Origin: Aliivibrio finisterrensis
Lineage (GTDB): Bacteria; Pseudomonadota; Gammaproteobacteria; Enterobacterales; Vibrionaceae
NCBI RefSeq assembly: GCF_008933155.1
Contig: NZ_WBVP01000005.1
Coordinates: 1-64,000, forward strand
Reading direction: 5' to 3'
Length of the DNA stretch: 64,000 nt
Part shown: positions 1-7,844 of the stretch, piece after piece
How the letters are laid out: every line of letters begins with the position of its first letter
Position numbering within the stretch: position 1 is the stretch's first letter
Translations under genes and position numbers: made by a program
Notes under the pieces: model-generated
What the model saw: only the letters and a program-made list of their open reading frames with translations
What the model was told of the DNA's origin: nothing
Database searches by the model: none

Positions 1-8
1 CTTAAGAA

Positions 9-37
9 GGCTCATATCGAAAGATATGAGCCTTTTT
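9..37 (+). terminator. Rho-independent terminator, array copy 1
   Basis: Perfect 10-bp stem GGCTCATATC/GATATGAGCC closed by a GAAA tetraloop and followed by five T. It probably ends a tRNA transcript that begins left of the window. Confidence 0.85.
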
Positions 38-120
38 GCTACCTGTAGCTTGGTAAAGATCAGCGGATTCCCCCACCATAAGAACACGCGTGTTGGGAGT
101 TCGGATCTCTCCACCCCTGC
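38..120 (+). pseudogene. tRNA-Trp-like remnant, copy 1
   Basis: The T-arm (GGGAG, 7-base loop, CTCTC) and 3' acceptor strand CACCCCT match tRNA-Trp as I recall it. The 5' part keeps GTAG, TTGGTA and CAGCGG islands, but the 5' acceptor strand no longer pairs and the anticodon region is expanded and lacks a CCA anticodon in a proper stem. It is not a working tRNA by inspection. Confidence 0.65.
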
Positions 121-131
121 ATACTTAAGAA

Positions 132-160
132 GGCTCATATCGAAAGATATGAGCCTTTTT
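132..160 (+). terminator. Rho-independent terminator, array copy 2
   Basis: Identical stem, GAAA loop and T-run to copy 1. Confidence 0.85.
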
Positions 161-243
161 ATTATCTGTAGGTTGGAAAAGAGCCGCGGATTCCCCCACC
201 ATAAGAACGCGCGTGTTGGGAATTCGAATCTCTCCACCCCTGT
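161..243 (+). pseudogene. tRNA-Trp-like remnant, copy 2
   Basis: Same architecture as copy 1 with scattered substitutions. The T-loop here is TTCGAAT and ends CACCCCTG. The acceptor stem is unpaired and the anticodon region is aberrant. Confidence 0.6.
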
Positions 244-255
244 CATATTAAAGAA

Positions 256-284
256 GGCTCATATCGAAAGATATGAGCCTTTTT
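256..284 (+). terminator. Rho-independent terminator, array copy 3
   Basis: Identical stem and GAAA loop, followed by TTTTT. Confidence 0.85.
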
Positions 285-367
285 GCTATCTGTAGTTTGG
301 AAAAGAGCAGCGGATTCCCCCACCATAAGAGCGCGCGTGTTGGGAGTTCGGATCTCTCCACCCCTGC
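285..367 (+). pseudogene. tRNA-Trp-like remnant, copy 3
   Basis: Third degenerate copy, closest to copy 1 in its 3' half. It lacks a pairing 5' acceptor strand. Confidence 0.6.
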
Positions 368-378
368 ATACTTAAGAA

Positions 379-407
379 GGCTCATATCGAAAGGTATGAG
401 CCTTTTT
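379..407 (+). terminator. Rho-independent terminator, array copy 4
   Basis: Same hairpin with one change that leaves a G-T wobble next to the loop, then TTTTT. It points towards the convergent pilin gene and could limit read-through into its antisense strand. Confidence 0.8.
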
Positions 408-437
408 GCTATTTGCGATTTAGAAAAGAGTTATGGA

Positions 438-911
438 TTACCAACAGGTTGGAAGTGCCCCTGTACCGACACCTCCTGCATTTAAAGTTAAAGTACCGCA
501 ACTATCGTTATCTTGGCCTAAATCGCGTTGTGGAATTGCTGAAAGCTTATAAATATTCATTCCTGAGTTAGTTAAGCTGTAAGATATTGAATATCGTTTA
601 TCATTAATTTTGCACACACTATCATCTAAACAAGCTCCAGTATTTTTATCAATTGTAAGCTCCAAGAGTGCTTGGTATTTTTCTTTTGCCGTGCTTTCCG
701 TTCTTCCTGGATACTCACTCTCTATATGAAGTTGTATTTTTGTTAGTACTTCTAAGGCTTCAGCTCTGTGACTTTTTAAAACATATGATGTATAGCTTGG
801 ATAACTTATTGCACTTAGAATTGCAATGATTGCAATAACGATTAGCAATTCGACTAATGTCACGCCTTTTTGAAATACACATGTATTCTTACTATTAATT
901 ATTCGAATCAT
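438..911 (-). CDS. Type IV pilin / minor pilin, PilE-like
   Basis: A 157-aa prepilin. A 16-residue leader ends in KG and is followed by VTLVELLIVIAIIAILSAIS, the class III signal with Glu at +5 and a single hydrophobic helix, so PilD would cleave and methylate it. Four cysteines in the C-terminal half could form the usual pilin disulphide(s), two of them flanking the D-region near the end. It is transcribed away from the fimT-pilV cluster, whose first gene starts about 100 bases upstream. The stop codon lies inside the last, diverged unit of the terminator/tRNA-like array. It is more likely a minor pilin of the MSHA/Pil type than the major subunit, given its neighbours. Confidence 0.85.
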   Translation of the reverse strand: MIRIINSKNTCVFQKGVTLVELLIVIAIIAILSAISYPSYTSYVLKSHRAEALEVLTKIQLHIESEYPGRTESTAKEKYQALLELTIDKNTGACLDDSVCKINDKRYSISYSLTNSGMNIYKLSAIPQRDLGQDNDSCGTLTLNAGGVGTGALPTCW

Positions 912-1014
912 TTCGATAACTCATTGAAATTGAATATACCTACTTTTAATCGGTGTTACTCTCTCAAGCAAGATGAAATATCCATAATGGAAATGTTGCA
1001 AAGGAAATTGCGAA

Positions 1015-1515
1015 ATGCCTCGCGGGTTTACTCTGTTTGAACTAGTTATCAGTATTGCTGTACTGTCTATTTTATTAATGGCGGCAGGGCCTAGTTTTAT
1101 TCGTTTATTGGAAGAGCAAAGTGTGAAACGATTTGCGGGAGAGATTGAAGGTTTTTTTATTCAAGCTAAATCTGAATCTGTTTTACAAAATAAAAAGTTA
1201 AATTTATTTTATATAGATGACTCAGTAAATTGGATTATCTCTTTAAACCCTGAAGGTTCTTCTGCTGCAACTATTGCTGAAGCAAAAAATACATCATTAG
1301 CATTTATTGAATCACTTAATTATCCAAATATAACAATGTCATCTAGTATCTCGGTTCTAACTTTTGACCCTATTAGAGCAACGCCTAATTTATCGAGAAG
1401 TTTTTATTTTTATAAAGATAACAATAAAAAGTTAAAATTATCTGTTCATAATATTACAGGTCGAATTAAGTTATGTGGACTTGAGGGGGCTTTTTATGGT
1501 TATAAAAAATGTTAA
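1015..1515 (+). CDS. Minor pseudopilin, FimT/GspH-like
   Basis: A 166-aa prepilin with a very short leader: MPRG followed by FTLFELVISIAVLSILLM, with Glu at +5. The N-terminal helix and the following region (ATG...SFIRLLEEQ, then FAGEIEGFFIQAKSES) look like the GspH/FimT family. It should sit in the initiating minor-pilin complex at the tip of a type IV pilus. The AAAGGA at 999 acts as ribosome binding site. It overlaps the next gene by about 20 bases, starting a four-gene operon. The symbol fimT is plausible but identity within the family is not proven. Confidence 0.8.
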   Translation: MPRGFTLFELVISIAVLSILLMAAGPSFIRLLEEQSVKRFAGEIEGFFIQAKSESVLQNKKLNLFYIDDSVNWIISLNPEGSSAATIAEAKNTSLAFIESLNYPNITMSSSISVLTFDPIRATPNLSRSFYFYKDNNKKLKLSVHNITGRIKLCGLEGAFYGYKKC

Positions 1516-2095
1516 TCGTAAACAATATGGAGCATCTTTGATAGAGCTTCTAATTGCCTCTTCTATTGGTTTGGTAGCTTTAATGTTAGTTGGGAATATT
1601 TACATTAAAGGACAGAAGATCTATGCAGAAAGAAGTCAAAATCTATTATTAGTTCAAGAGTTAAACGATGCTTTAAGGTTTATAAAAGAAGAAAGTCAAC
1701 GAGCAGGGTATCAAGGTGGTAGTTCTGACCTCGCAATATTATCAGGCGCAAATGATATGATTCATGTTTCAGGAGCTCAATTAAGTTTTATTTATCAGTT
1801 GGGGCCTGCAGCATCATCTGCGTGGCGTTTTGCTTCTTTTAAGTATGATTCAAATACAATAAAAATTTGCTCTAGAAAAAATATGAATAATATTCCTGAT
1901 ATTAACTACTTACCACAATGCTTATCATTAATTGATAATAACCTCATAAATGTATCGAGTTTCTCTCTTAATTATGCACACCTAGGTAATTCTGTGAGCT
2001 CGGGCTCTTTAACTATTTCAACAACAGCCGAACTAAAAAATACAAATCATCAGTACTCTTCTGAAATCAAAATACAACAAAGGAACTGGAAATGA
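1496..2095 (+). CDS. Minor pilin, PilW-like
   Basis: A 199-aa prepilin from the ATG at 1496. An upstream in-frame ATG at 1475 is less likely, because GAGGGGG at 1482-1488 is well spaced from 1496 and the leader then reads MVIKNVNRKQYG before ASLIELLIASSIGLVAL. Glu at +5 and the helix fit PilW. It overlaps the upstream gene's 3' end and shares ATGA with the next gene, which implies translational coupling. The protein would be an inner-membrane-anchored component of the pilus tip or assembly-initiation complex. Confidence 0.8.
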   Translation: MVIKNVNRKQYGASLIELLIASSIGLVALMLVGNIYIKGQKIYAERSQNLLLVQELNDALRFIKEESQRAGYQGGSSDLAILSGANDMIHVSGAQLSFIYQLGPAASSAWRFASFKYDSNTIKICSRKNMNNIPDINYLPQCLSLIDNNLINVSSFSLNYAHLGNSVSSGSLTISTTAELKNTNHQYSSEIKIQQRNWK

Positions 2096-3306
2096 ATAAA
2101 AAGCAAAGGGGAGCAATAACCTTACTCGTTTCTAGTTGTATTTTAATGGCTTCTTTAATTTTATCTTTAGGAAGTTATAAGCATATTTTTTATCAAGTAA
2201 AACGAGCTCAAAATGAGGTCGAGGCAAGAAAAGGATACTGGGCTGCTGAAGGTGGTGTTGAATGCGTATTTTCAAAAGTATCTACATCAGGAACTGTTCC
2301 TAGTGGAGTGGTCACTGAGTGTGCTCCTTTAAATCTAGATTCTTTATCAATAACATCGACTGAGTATTATCTTATTAATGCTCAAAAATCCTCTCAGCTT
2401 GTAAAAAAAGAATTTACAATGGGCGGTAATGGTGGTTCTGGGGCAATGAAATCTGCTGCCGATATTTATTTTCATGCAAGCACAACATTTTCAACGCCAG
2501 ATCCAGGTAAGCTTACGGATGATGGTTGGGAGTGTGTAGCATTACGTTACAGAAATAGATTCGAATCAGACTCACCTCCAGCTAACCAAGGTGTTATTCA
2601 TGGTGATAAGCCATCTTTAGATTTTGATAATAAAGATAAAGATTGTGCTCCGAGTCATAAGACTAATGGTACAGGTAATGATTTTTTAAAAGATGATACT
2701 GTAAACCCTTTTGAAGATTTATTTGGAGTAAAGAAAGAAGATCATAATACAGTTCGTGATAATGGTATTTTTCAAGTGATTAACATGAAAAATCAAAATA
2801 AAAGTCAGTGTGGAAGTAAGATAACCGATGTTATAAATTCTGGTGTACACCATATTTGGGTAGAAGGTAGTTGTGAAATCATTTCATCTGATTATGCAGA
2901 CCTTGCTAGTGCATCGAATAAGACTGATGGCGTTTTTATATTAGTTCATGATGGAGTCCTTTCATTAATGGGGGCCTCTTCAAGTAGCTCTCCGATTAAG
3001 GGGCTATTGTTTCATTTTAATACTGATTTCGTATTAGGTGATGATTTATCAAGTTGGGAAGGGACTGAAGCTTATGCGTTCCTTTCTCATGTGCCAAGCG
3101 TATTTTCAAGCAGTTATCTAATTTCATCGTCGTACTACCAGCATGGTGCATTCACTTTAAGTGGAGGGCAAATTTTTGATACTTTAGGTCAATCGGCATT
3201 ATTTTTTAATGCCGTAAATTTTAAATATAATAAAGATGTTATGGATTCTGTTTTCGAAGGATTAATACAACCTCGATGGGTAAAAGGATCTTGGCATGAT
3301 TTCTAA
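2092..3306 (+). CDS. PilX-like prepilin with a long C-terminal domain
   Basis: A 404-aa protein starting MNKKQRG then AITLLVSSCILMASLILSL, a PilX-type leader and helix that lacks the canonical Glu at +5. Most PilX proteins I know are under 200 aa, so about 200 extra residues form a Ser/Gly/Asp-rich exported domain with several cysteines (near residues 148, 181, 240 and 260) that could pair. Position between pilW-like and pilV-like genes fits PilX. The large domain may be a pilus-tip adhesive or structural module, but that is inference. Start and stop codons overlap both neighbours. Confidence 0.7.
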   Translation: MNKKQRGAITLLVSSCILMASLILSLGSYKHIFYQVKRAQNEVEARKGYWAAEGGVECVFSKVSTSGTVPSGVVTECAPLNLDSLSITSTEYYLINAQKSSQLVKKEFTMGGNGGSGAMKSAADIYFHASTTFSTPDPGKLTDDGWECVALRYRNRFESDSPPANQGVIHGDKPSLDFDNKDKDCAPSHKTNGTGNDFLKDDTVNPFEDLFGVKKEDHNTVRDNGIFQVINMKNQNKSQCGSKITDVINSGVHHIWVEGSCEIISSDYADLASASNKTDGVFILVHDGVLSLMGASSSSSPIKGLLFHFNTDFVLGDDLSSWEGTEAYAFLSHVPSVFSSSYLISSSYYQHGAFTLSGGQIFDTLGQSALFFNAVNFKYNKDVMDSVFEGLIQPRWVKGSWHDF

Positions 3307-3724
3307 ACAAAAAGGGTTTAGTTTACTTGAGGTTTTGATTTCATTTGTTTTATTAATTGTTGGTGTTTTAGGCTTAATAAAACTACAAGTCTTTGTAGAT
3401 AAAAAATCAGAATATGCAGCGAATAGTATACAAGCGTTATATGCGGCAGAGTCTAAACTTGAATACTTTAGAACTCGCTCTATGGACGGTAGTGCTAATG
3501 GGACCATTGCATTTGATACCATCGTAACTCAGGCGACACCAGAGTTAATTAATGGATATAAAGTAAGTTGGGAAGTTAAAGATAGCATGCCCACAGTGAT
3601 TTCTGGTGCAAATGTAGCGACGTTAAAAGAAGTGAATATTAAAGCTGAGTGGCTTGACCGTTGGAATGAGACCAAAAATGTTACACTGCAAACCATGATA
3701 TCCAGATATAGTGAATTTAATTAG
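3296..3724 (+). CDS. Minor pilin, PilV-like
   Basis: A 142-aa prepilin: leader MISKQKG, then FSLLEVLISFVLLIVGVLGL, the PilV signature with Glu at +5. The remainder is a short globular domain. It is the last gene of the fimT-pilW-pilX-pilV cluster, overlapping the upstream gene by 11 bases, and a terminator follows at its stop codon. Minor pilins of this set prime type IV pilus assembly in the inner membrane. Confidence 0.85.
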   Translation: MISKQKGFSLLEVLISFVLLIVGVLGLIKLQVFVDKKSEYAANSIQALYAAESKLEYFRTRSMDGSANGTIAFDTIVTQATPELINGYKVSWEVKDSMPTVISGANVATLKEVNIKAEWLDRWNETKNVTLQTMISRYSEFN

Positions 3725-3754
3725 GTTCAAACATTATGCTTGAACCTAATTTTT
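3719..3754 (+). terminator. Terminator of the minor pilin operon
   Basis: ATTAGGTTCAA and TTGAACCTAAT form an 11-bp stem around a 9-base loop, followed by TTTTT. The stem begins at the pilV-like stop codon. It faces the convergent chrA gene. Confidence 0.8.
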
Positions 3755-3760
3755 CATCAA

Positions 3761-4912
3761 TTACCCAACAAAAGGCAACACACCACCTGCAAAAATAAAG
3801 AAGCTAACTAACCCAACGATTGGAAGTTTAGCCACTTTTAATAGCGCAAAGCCGATAAGCACTAACGCCATATCTAAGCCAGAATTAACAGCGCTTGTGA
3901 ATACTGGATCATACAACGCAGAAATTAGTAATCCCACAACCGCTGCATTAATACCAATAATTGCCCCAGAAAGAGCTGGCTTTTTAGCAAGTACTTGCCA
4001 GTGGTTAAATACACCAAGAACCAATAAGAAGCCAGGTAAGAAAATAGCAACAGTGGCAATGATAGCGCCAAGTACTGGCTGCTCACTCCATAGTTCGTAG
4101 CCTAAGAAAGTAGCAAAGGTAAACATTGGACCAGGAACAGCCTGTGCAGCTGCGTAGCCAGTTAAAAAGCTGTCAGTACTGACTTGGTCGCCAACAATAT
4201 TTTGTAGTAACGGTAGGACAACGTGACCGCCACCAAACACTAAACTACCAGCTTGGAAAAAGTCTGAAAATAAACCAAGTAGTGGTGAGTAACTTACAAC
4301 TGTAGGTAATACAAAAAAGCATAAAGCAAAGATAATTAAAGGAAGCCAATTGATGCCTTTTGAGTCTTGTTCAATTTGCTCTTTATCATCTGATTTTAGG
4401 TAAAAGCGTCCAATCAGTGCTGCAATCAATAACGCGATTAATTGAGTGGTGATGGATGGCGCAACAAGTAATAATGTTGCTGTCATTATACAAAGTAGGA
4501 TCGTGAGTTTATCTTTACAGAAGCTTTTATACATCCCCATGATTGCATCAGCAACGACGACGACAGCGAGTAATTTTAAGCCGTGAATAACACCTTCAAA
4601 AACGTCATTACCAAAAAATGAGTGACTGATATTCGCAAGTAATACCATGATAAGAATAGACGGTAATGTAAAGCTAATTGAAGCTAATAAAGCCCCCAGA
4701 AGGCCTTTGCGGTGGTAACCTAATGCAAAACCTACTTGGCTTGAGCCTGGTCCTGGTAAAAATTGGCTTAATGCGATTAATTGAGCGTATTCTCCTTCAC
4801 TAATCCATCCACGTTTTTGAACAAATTCATTTCGAAAATAACCAATGTGAGCAGCTGGCCCCCCAAAGCTTACCCAACCTAATAAAAAAAATCGTTTAAA
4901 TATTTCAAACAT
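3761..4912 (-). CDS. chrA: Chromate transporter family protein (ChrA, long form)
   Basis: A 383-aa inner membrane protein with two tandem CHR domains. The first opens with GWVSFGGPAAHIGYF (about residues 13-27) and the second with GSLVFGGGHVVLPLL (about residues 222-236), the duplicated signatures of long-chain CHR transporters. About ten hydrophobic segments are visible. The family exports chromate, often with sulfate as the related anion, although many genomic members have no proven substrate. It is divergent from a LysR gene about 110 bases away that may control it. Confidence 0.85.
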   Translation of the reverse strand: MFEIFKRFFLLGWVSFGGPAAHIGYFRNEFVQKRGWISEGEYAQLIALSQFLPGPGSSQVGFALGYHRKGLLGALLASISFTLPSILIMVLLANISHSFFGNDVFEGVIHGLKLLAVVVVADAIMGMYKSFCKDKLTILLCIMTATLLLVAPSITTQLIALLIAALIGRFYLKSDDKEQIEQDSKGINWLPLIIFALCFFVLPTVVSYSPLLGLFSDFFQAGSLVFGGGHVVLPLLQNIVGDQVSTDSFLTGYAAAQAVPGPMFTFATFLGYELWSEQPVLGAIIATVAIFLPGFLLVLGVFNHWQVLAKKPALSGAIIGINAAVVGLLISALYDPVFTSAVNSGLDMALVLIGFALLKVAKLPIVGLVSFFIFAGGVLPFVG

Positions 4913-5021
4913 AATCTACTCAGCTTTTGATGTGTGATCCAATTTTGGATATTCAATTTTGATGGGATAAAGATTACGAGTTACTATCTAATTATTCAAA
5001 TCGATTAAATTACTACTAACT

Positions 5022-5954
5022 ATGAATGAAATTAATTGGAAGGCGGTAGATCTTAATTTGTTGGTCGTGTTTAGTGCATTAATGGACACAAGAAGTGTTT
5101 CATTAGCGGCAAATAAATTATTTGTTGGGCAATCAGCGATGAGTCATAGCCTTGCTCGTTTACGTGAATTATTAAATGATCCTTTGTTTGAACGGCAAGG
5201 GCATAAAATGATCCCGACAGCTAAGGCTAATCAGCTCTATCCAATGATCACTCAGGTATTACAGACAATCTCAGGAGATATTTTAAAAGTAGATACGTTT
5301 GAAGCGAGTGAGTTTACTGGTACGTTTAAAATCGGAATGACGGATTACGCAGAGCTTCTTTTTGCCGCTGATATATTTGATGCCATTCATCAATTAGCAC
5401 CAAATACACAGCTATGTTTTACCACAGTGGATAAAGCCAATTATCAAGATAGATTTGATTCTGAGCCACTTGATTTAGTGATTGGCAGCATGAAGCCTGA
5501 GCAAAAAGAATTTCAATATCAAACATTATATACAGAAAAACATGTATGCATGTGGGATGGTCAACGACATCAGTTTAAAACACCGATAACACTTGCCGAT
5601 TATATATCTTTACCTCACGCGTTAGTAAGCCCTGATGGCGCATTAAAAACAGGGGTAGATAAAGAGTTAAAAGCGTTAGGTGTGAATCGTGCTGTTAGCG
5701 TTGCATCTAAACATTTTTTAACCATCAGACATTTAATGAAAAAAAGAGATTTGATCTGTGTGGTTCCTCAACTTATGGCTCAGCTCGATCTTTTTTCTGA
5801 AAAACTGGTGCAGTCAGAGCCACCAATTAATGTCGGTGAGTTTGATATTCAATTGATTTGGCAGACAAGAAATAAAGAAAATAAACGCTATCAATGGCTC
5901 AAAGAATTACTTATTCAAACCATTGAAAAAAGCGTGATTACTTATAGGACTTAA
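5022..5954 (+). CDS. LysR-family transcriptional regulator
   Basis: A 310-aa protein with an N-terminal winged HTH (DLNLLVVFSAL, SLAANKLFVGQSAMSHSLAR, LFERQGHKMIPT) and a LysR effector-binding domain. The HTH wording is typical of the NodD/LeuO-like branch. It is transcribed divergently from chrA, and LysR proteins commonly regulate the divergent neighbour, so control of chrA is a reasonable inference. No effector can be named. Confidence 0.88.
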   Translation: MNEINWKAVDLNLLVVFSALMDTRSVSLAANKLFVGQSAMSHSLARLRELLNDPLFERQGHKMIPTAKANQLYPMITQVLQTISGDILKVDTFEASEFTGTFKIGMTDYAELLFAADIFDAIHQLAPNTQLCFTTVDKANYQDRFDSEPLDLVIGSMKPEQKEFQYQTLYTEKHVCMWDGQRHQFKTPITLADYISLPHALVSPDGALKTGVDKELKALGVNRAVSVASKHFLTIRHLMKKRDLICVVPQLMAQLDLFSEKLVQSEPPINVGEFDIQLIWQTRNKENKRYQWLKELLIQTIEKSVITYRT

Positions 5955-5962
5955 ATTCTATG

Positions 5963-6002
5963 CTTTTGGGATTTAATTGTTATCGCCCAAAAGCGTCTTT
6001 AA
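5963..6002 (+). terminator. Weak terminator after the LysR gene
   Basis: CTTTTGGG (5963-5970) pairs with CCCAAAAG (5986-5993), followed by a loose T-rich stretch. The hairpin overlaps the 3' end of the convergent small membrane protein gene. Confidence 0.4.
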
Positions 6003-6168
6003 TTTTTTCGTCGGTTTTATATTGGCTTAGCGCATAAACCGACCAAATAGCGGCAGGGATCCAGCCGATTAAGGTTATTTGTAAGATAAGACAAATGATG
6101 CCGCTAAATGGCCGGCCTATCGTGAAAAATTGTAACCAAGGCAGTAATAAAGCAAGTAGTAGTCTCAT
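5980..6168 (-). CDS. YqaE/Pmp3-family small membrane protein
   Basis: A 62-aa protein from the start at 6168, chosen because AGGAAA lies a few bases upstream; a longer frame to 6204 has no ribosome site. It has two hydrophobic segments: LLLALLLPWLQFF, then ICLILQITLIGWIPAAIWSVYAL. This is the pattern of Pmp3/UPF0057 proteins (LPP..., GxIPG-like turn, aromatic-rich second helix). Family members are small stress-associated inner membrane proteins of unclear mechanism. It lies just downstream of the dapD terminator, so it probably has its own promoter. Confidence 0.65.
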   Translation of the reverse strand: MRLLLALLLPWLQFFTIGRPFSGIICLILQITLIGWIPAAIWSVYALSQYKTDEKIKDAFGR

Positions 6169-6182
6169 TTTTTTTCCTATAT

Positions 6183-6220
6183 TAATAAAAATGGTCAGTA
6201 ACAAGTAAGTTACTGACCAT
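6183..6220 (-). terminator. Terminator of dapD
   Basis: ATGGTCAGTAAC and GTTACTGACCAT form a perfect 12-bp stem with a 6-base loop. On the minus strand it is followed by TTTTTATT, so it ends the dapD transcript. Confidence 0.85.
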
Positions 6221-6279
6221 AAGGTTACTTTAGTCTTTATGAATAGAGCATGAATATACTCAGACCATTAGACTAAAAA

Positions 6280-7311
6280 TTAGTTATTGCTGTGTAATTC
6301 GCTATTTAGTTCAACCGCAGATTTGTTAGTCAAGCATTCGATTTGGCCAGTGATAGAGTTGCGACGGAATAGAAGGTCTGTTTTACCTGCAAGATCACGA
6401 GCTTTTGCAATTTCAACTTCTTTGCCTTGATTATCTAGCATGCTTACTTTTGTGCCAGCAGTAACATATAGGCCTGATTCAATCGTACAACGATCGCCCA
6501 TTGGGAAACCAAGACCGGCATTAGCACCAAGTAGACAGTTCTCACCAATAGAGATAACCATTTTACCGCCACCAGAAAGTGTACCCATGATAGAAGCACC
6601 ACCGCCGATATCTGAACCATTGCCAACAACAACACCCGCAGAAATACGGCCTTCAACCATGCTCACGCCAGTAGTACCTGCGTTAAAGTTGATGAAACCT
6701 TCGTGCATAACTGTTGTGCCTTCACCTACATGAGCACCGAGGCGAACACGTGAAGTGTCAGCAATACGAACACCAGTAGGAACTACGTAATCCACCATCT
6801 TAGGGAATTTATCAACGCAATCTACAGTTAGTGTTTCGCCAGCTAGACGAGCTTCGATTTGACGATCAGCAAGTTCAGGTAAATCGATTGGACCTTGGTT
6901 AGTCCATGCGATGTTATGTAGAAGGCCAAAGATACCATCAAGTACAGTACCGTGTGGTTTAACTAAACGGTTAGAGATAAGTTGAAGTTTTAAGAAACCT
7001 TCAGCAACTGATTGAGGTTGATCATCAGTCGCGAGAACAATAAGAACAAGAGGTTGTTTAGATTGAACTGCTTTTTCTGCAAATGCTGCGTTTGCAATAT
7101 CGCCGTTTGCTGCGAATGCATTAGCAAGTTCAGTACAAACTTCAGAAGAAACTTCGATAGCTTGGTTGCCTTCAGCATAACCACTTGCTTGAGCAATAGA
7201 ATTAACTAGCGCTTCTGAAGGGCTTAATACTGGGTGTGGAAAAAATGCTTCAATGATTTTATTGTCGCGGTTTTTTGTTGCGGTACCAAAGGCAAGAGCA
7301 AAATGAGCCAT
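6280..7311 (-). CDS. dapD: Tetrahydrodipicolinate N-succinyltransferase
   Basis: Transfers succinyl from succinyl-CoA to tetrahydrodipicolinate in the lysine/diaminopimelate pathway (cytoplasm). The sequence has an N-terminal domain starting MAHFALAFGTATKNRD and a left-handed beta-helix with hexapeptide-like repeats (GAHVGEGTTV, AGVVVGNGSDIGGGASIMG, LLGANAGLGFPMGD). I set the start at 7311, giving 343 aa, because GGAGAA is correctly spaced there and the family begins at this point; an upstream frame adds MEMENHY. This is the long DapD class seen in vibrios and pseudomonads rather than the roughly 274-aa E. coli type. Confidence 0.93.
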   Translation of the reverse strand: MAHFALAFGTATKNRDNKIIEAFFPHPVLSPSEALVNSIAQASGYAEGNQAIEVSSEVCTELANAFAANGDIANAAFAEKAVQSKQPLVLIVLATDDQPQSVAEGFLKLQLISNRLVKPHGTVLDGIFGLLHNIAWTNQGPIDLPELADRQIEARLAGETLTVDCVDKFPKMVDYVVPTGVRIADTSRVRLGAHVGEGTTVMHEGFINFNAGTTGVSMVEGRISAGVVVGNGSDIGGGASIMGTLSGGGKMVISIGENCLLGANAGLGFPMGDRCTIESGLYVTAGTKVSMLDNQGKEVEIAKARDLAGKTDLLFRRNSITGQIECLTNKSAVELNSELHSNN

Positions 7312-7469
7312 GTAATGATTCTCCATTTCCATATAAATATTAGTATTTAAAAATAAATCTTACTTCACATCATAAAGAGAGTTGCTGTGATATAGAAGGG
7401 CGAAAGTAAGAAATATTTACGATGCAGGGAGAAAAAGTGTAAGAAAAGGGGATTAATCGTTAGGACGTT

Positions 7470-7502
7470 GAAAATAAAATAGCAGCTCACTAAGCTGCTA
7501 TT
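7470..7502 (-). terminator. Terminator of yebG
   Basis: AATAGCAGCT/AGCTGCTATT forms a perfect 10-bp stem with a 5-base loop, followed on the minus strand by TTATTTTC. On the plus strand the tail is also T-rich, so it may work both ways. Confidence 0.75.
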
Positions 7503-7530
7503 CATATTTTTTAATGTGGTTTTTGTAGAA

Positions 7531-7821
7531 TTAAGCCGCGTCAGATTCTTCGTCTTTTACTGCTTCAATCTTTGCTTTTTTAGGTGCTGGTTTACGTTTA
7601 GCACCAAGAGCAACTAACAGATCTTCTTTATGTTTTGCTAGGTATAAAGACATCTCTTCTTGCTTCGCTTCATCTTCAATCAATTCACTTTCACCAAGAA
7701 AAGTAAAAAGTTCATCTGCGATATCAAGCATCTTGTCATAAGCATCGGCTTCCGATTTAGAGGTAAAAGTCATCTTCTCTTCTCCGTTGCGCTCAACTAC
7801 ATATTTGACGATAACAGCCAT
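7531..7821 (-). CDS. yebG: SOS-inducible protein YebG
   Basis: A 96-aa protein whose N-terminal half closely follows E. coli YebG (VKYVVERNGEEKM, FTSKSEADAYDKMLD). The C-terminus is a Lys/Ala/Glu-rich tail. YebG is a small DNA-damage-inducible cytoplasmic protein of uncertain mechanism. GGAGAGACG sits just upstream of the ATG, and a LexA operator lies 24 bases beyond the start, so SOS control is directly supported by the sequence. It is monocistronic, with its own terminator. Confidence 0.92.
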   Translation of the reverse strand: MAVIVKYVVERNGEEKMTFTSKSEADAYDKMLDIADELFTFLGESELIEDEAKQEEMSLYLAKHKEDLLVALGAKRKPAPKKAKIEAVKDEESDAA

Positions 7822-7844
7822 GGTCGTCTCTCCTATTTAATTAA

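Larger units (their letters stand above)
1..455. repeat. Tandem array of terminator plus degenerate tRNA-Trp units
   Basis: A unit of about 123 bases repeats head to tail. Each unit has a perfect or near-perfect 10-bp hairpin with a GAAA loop and a T-run, followed by about 83 bases that align with the 3' two thirds of a bacterial tRNA-Trp gene (T-arm, CACCCCT acceptor strand, G discriminator). Hairpins start at 9, 132, 256 and 379, giving periods of 123, 124 and 123. The fourth tRNA-like copy is truncated and diverged, and it runs into the 3' end of the pilin gene at 438. An intact tRNA-Trp gene just left of the window is likely but unseen. Confidence 0.85.

Noticed and set aside
26-485. Two ORFs of 89 and 70 aa across the left-edge repeats
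   Set aside because: They are read-through of the tandem terminator/tRNA-like units; the repeated peptide simply mirrors the DNA repeat.
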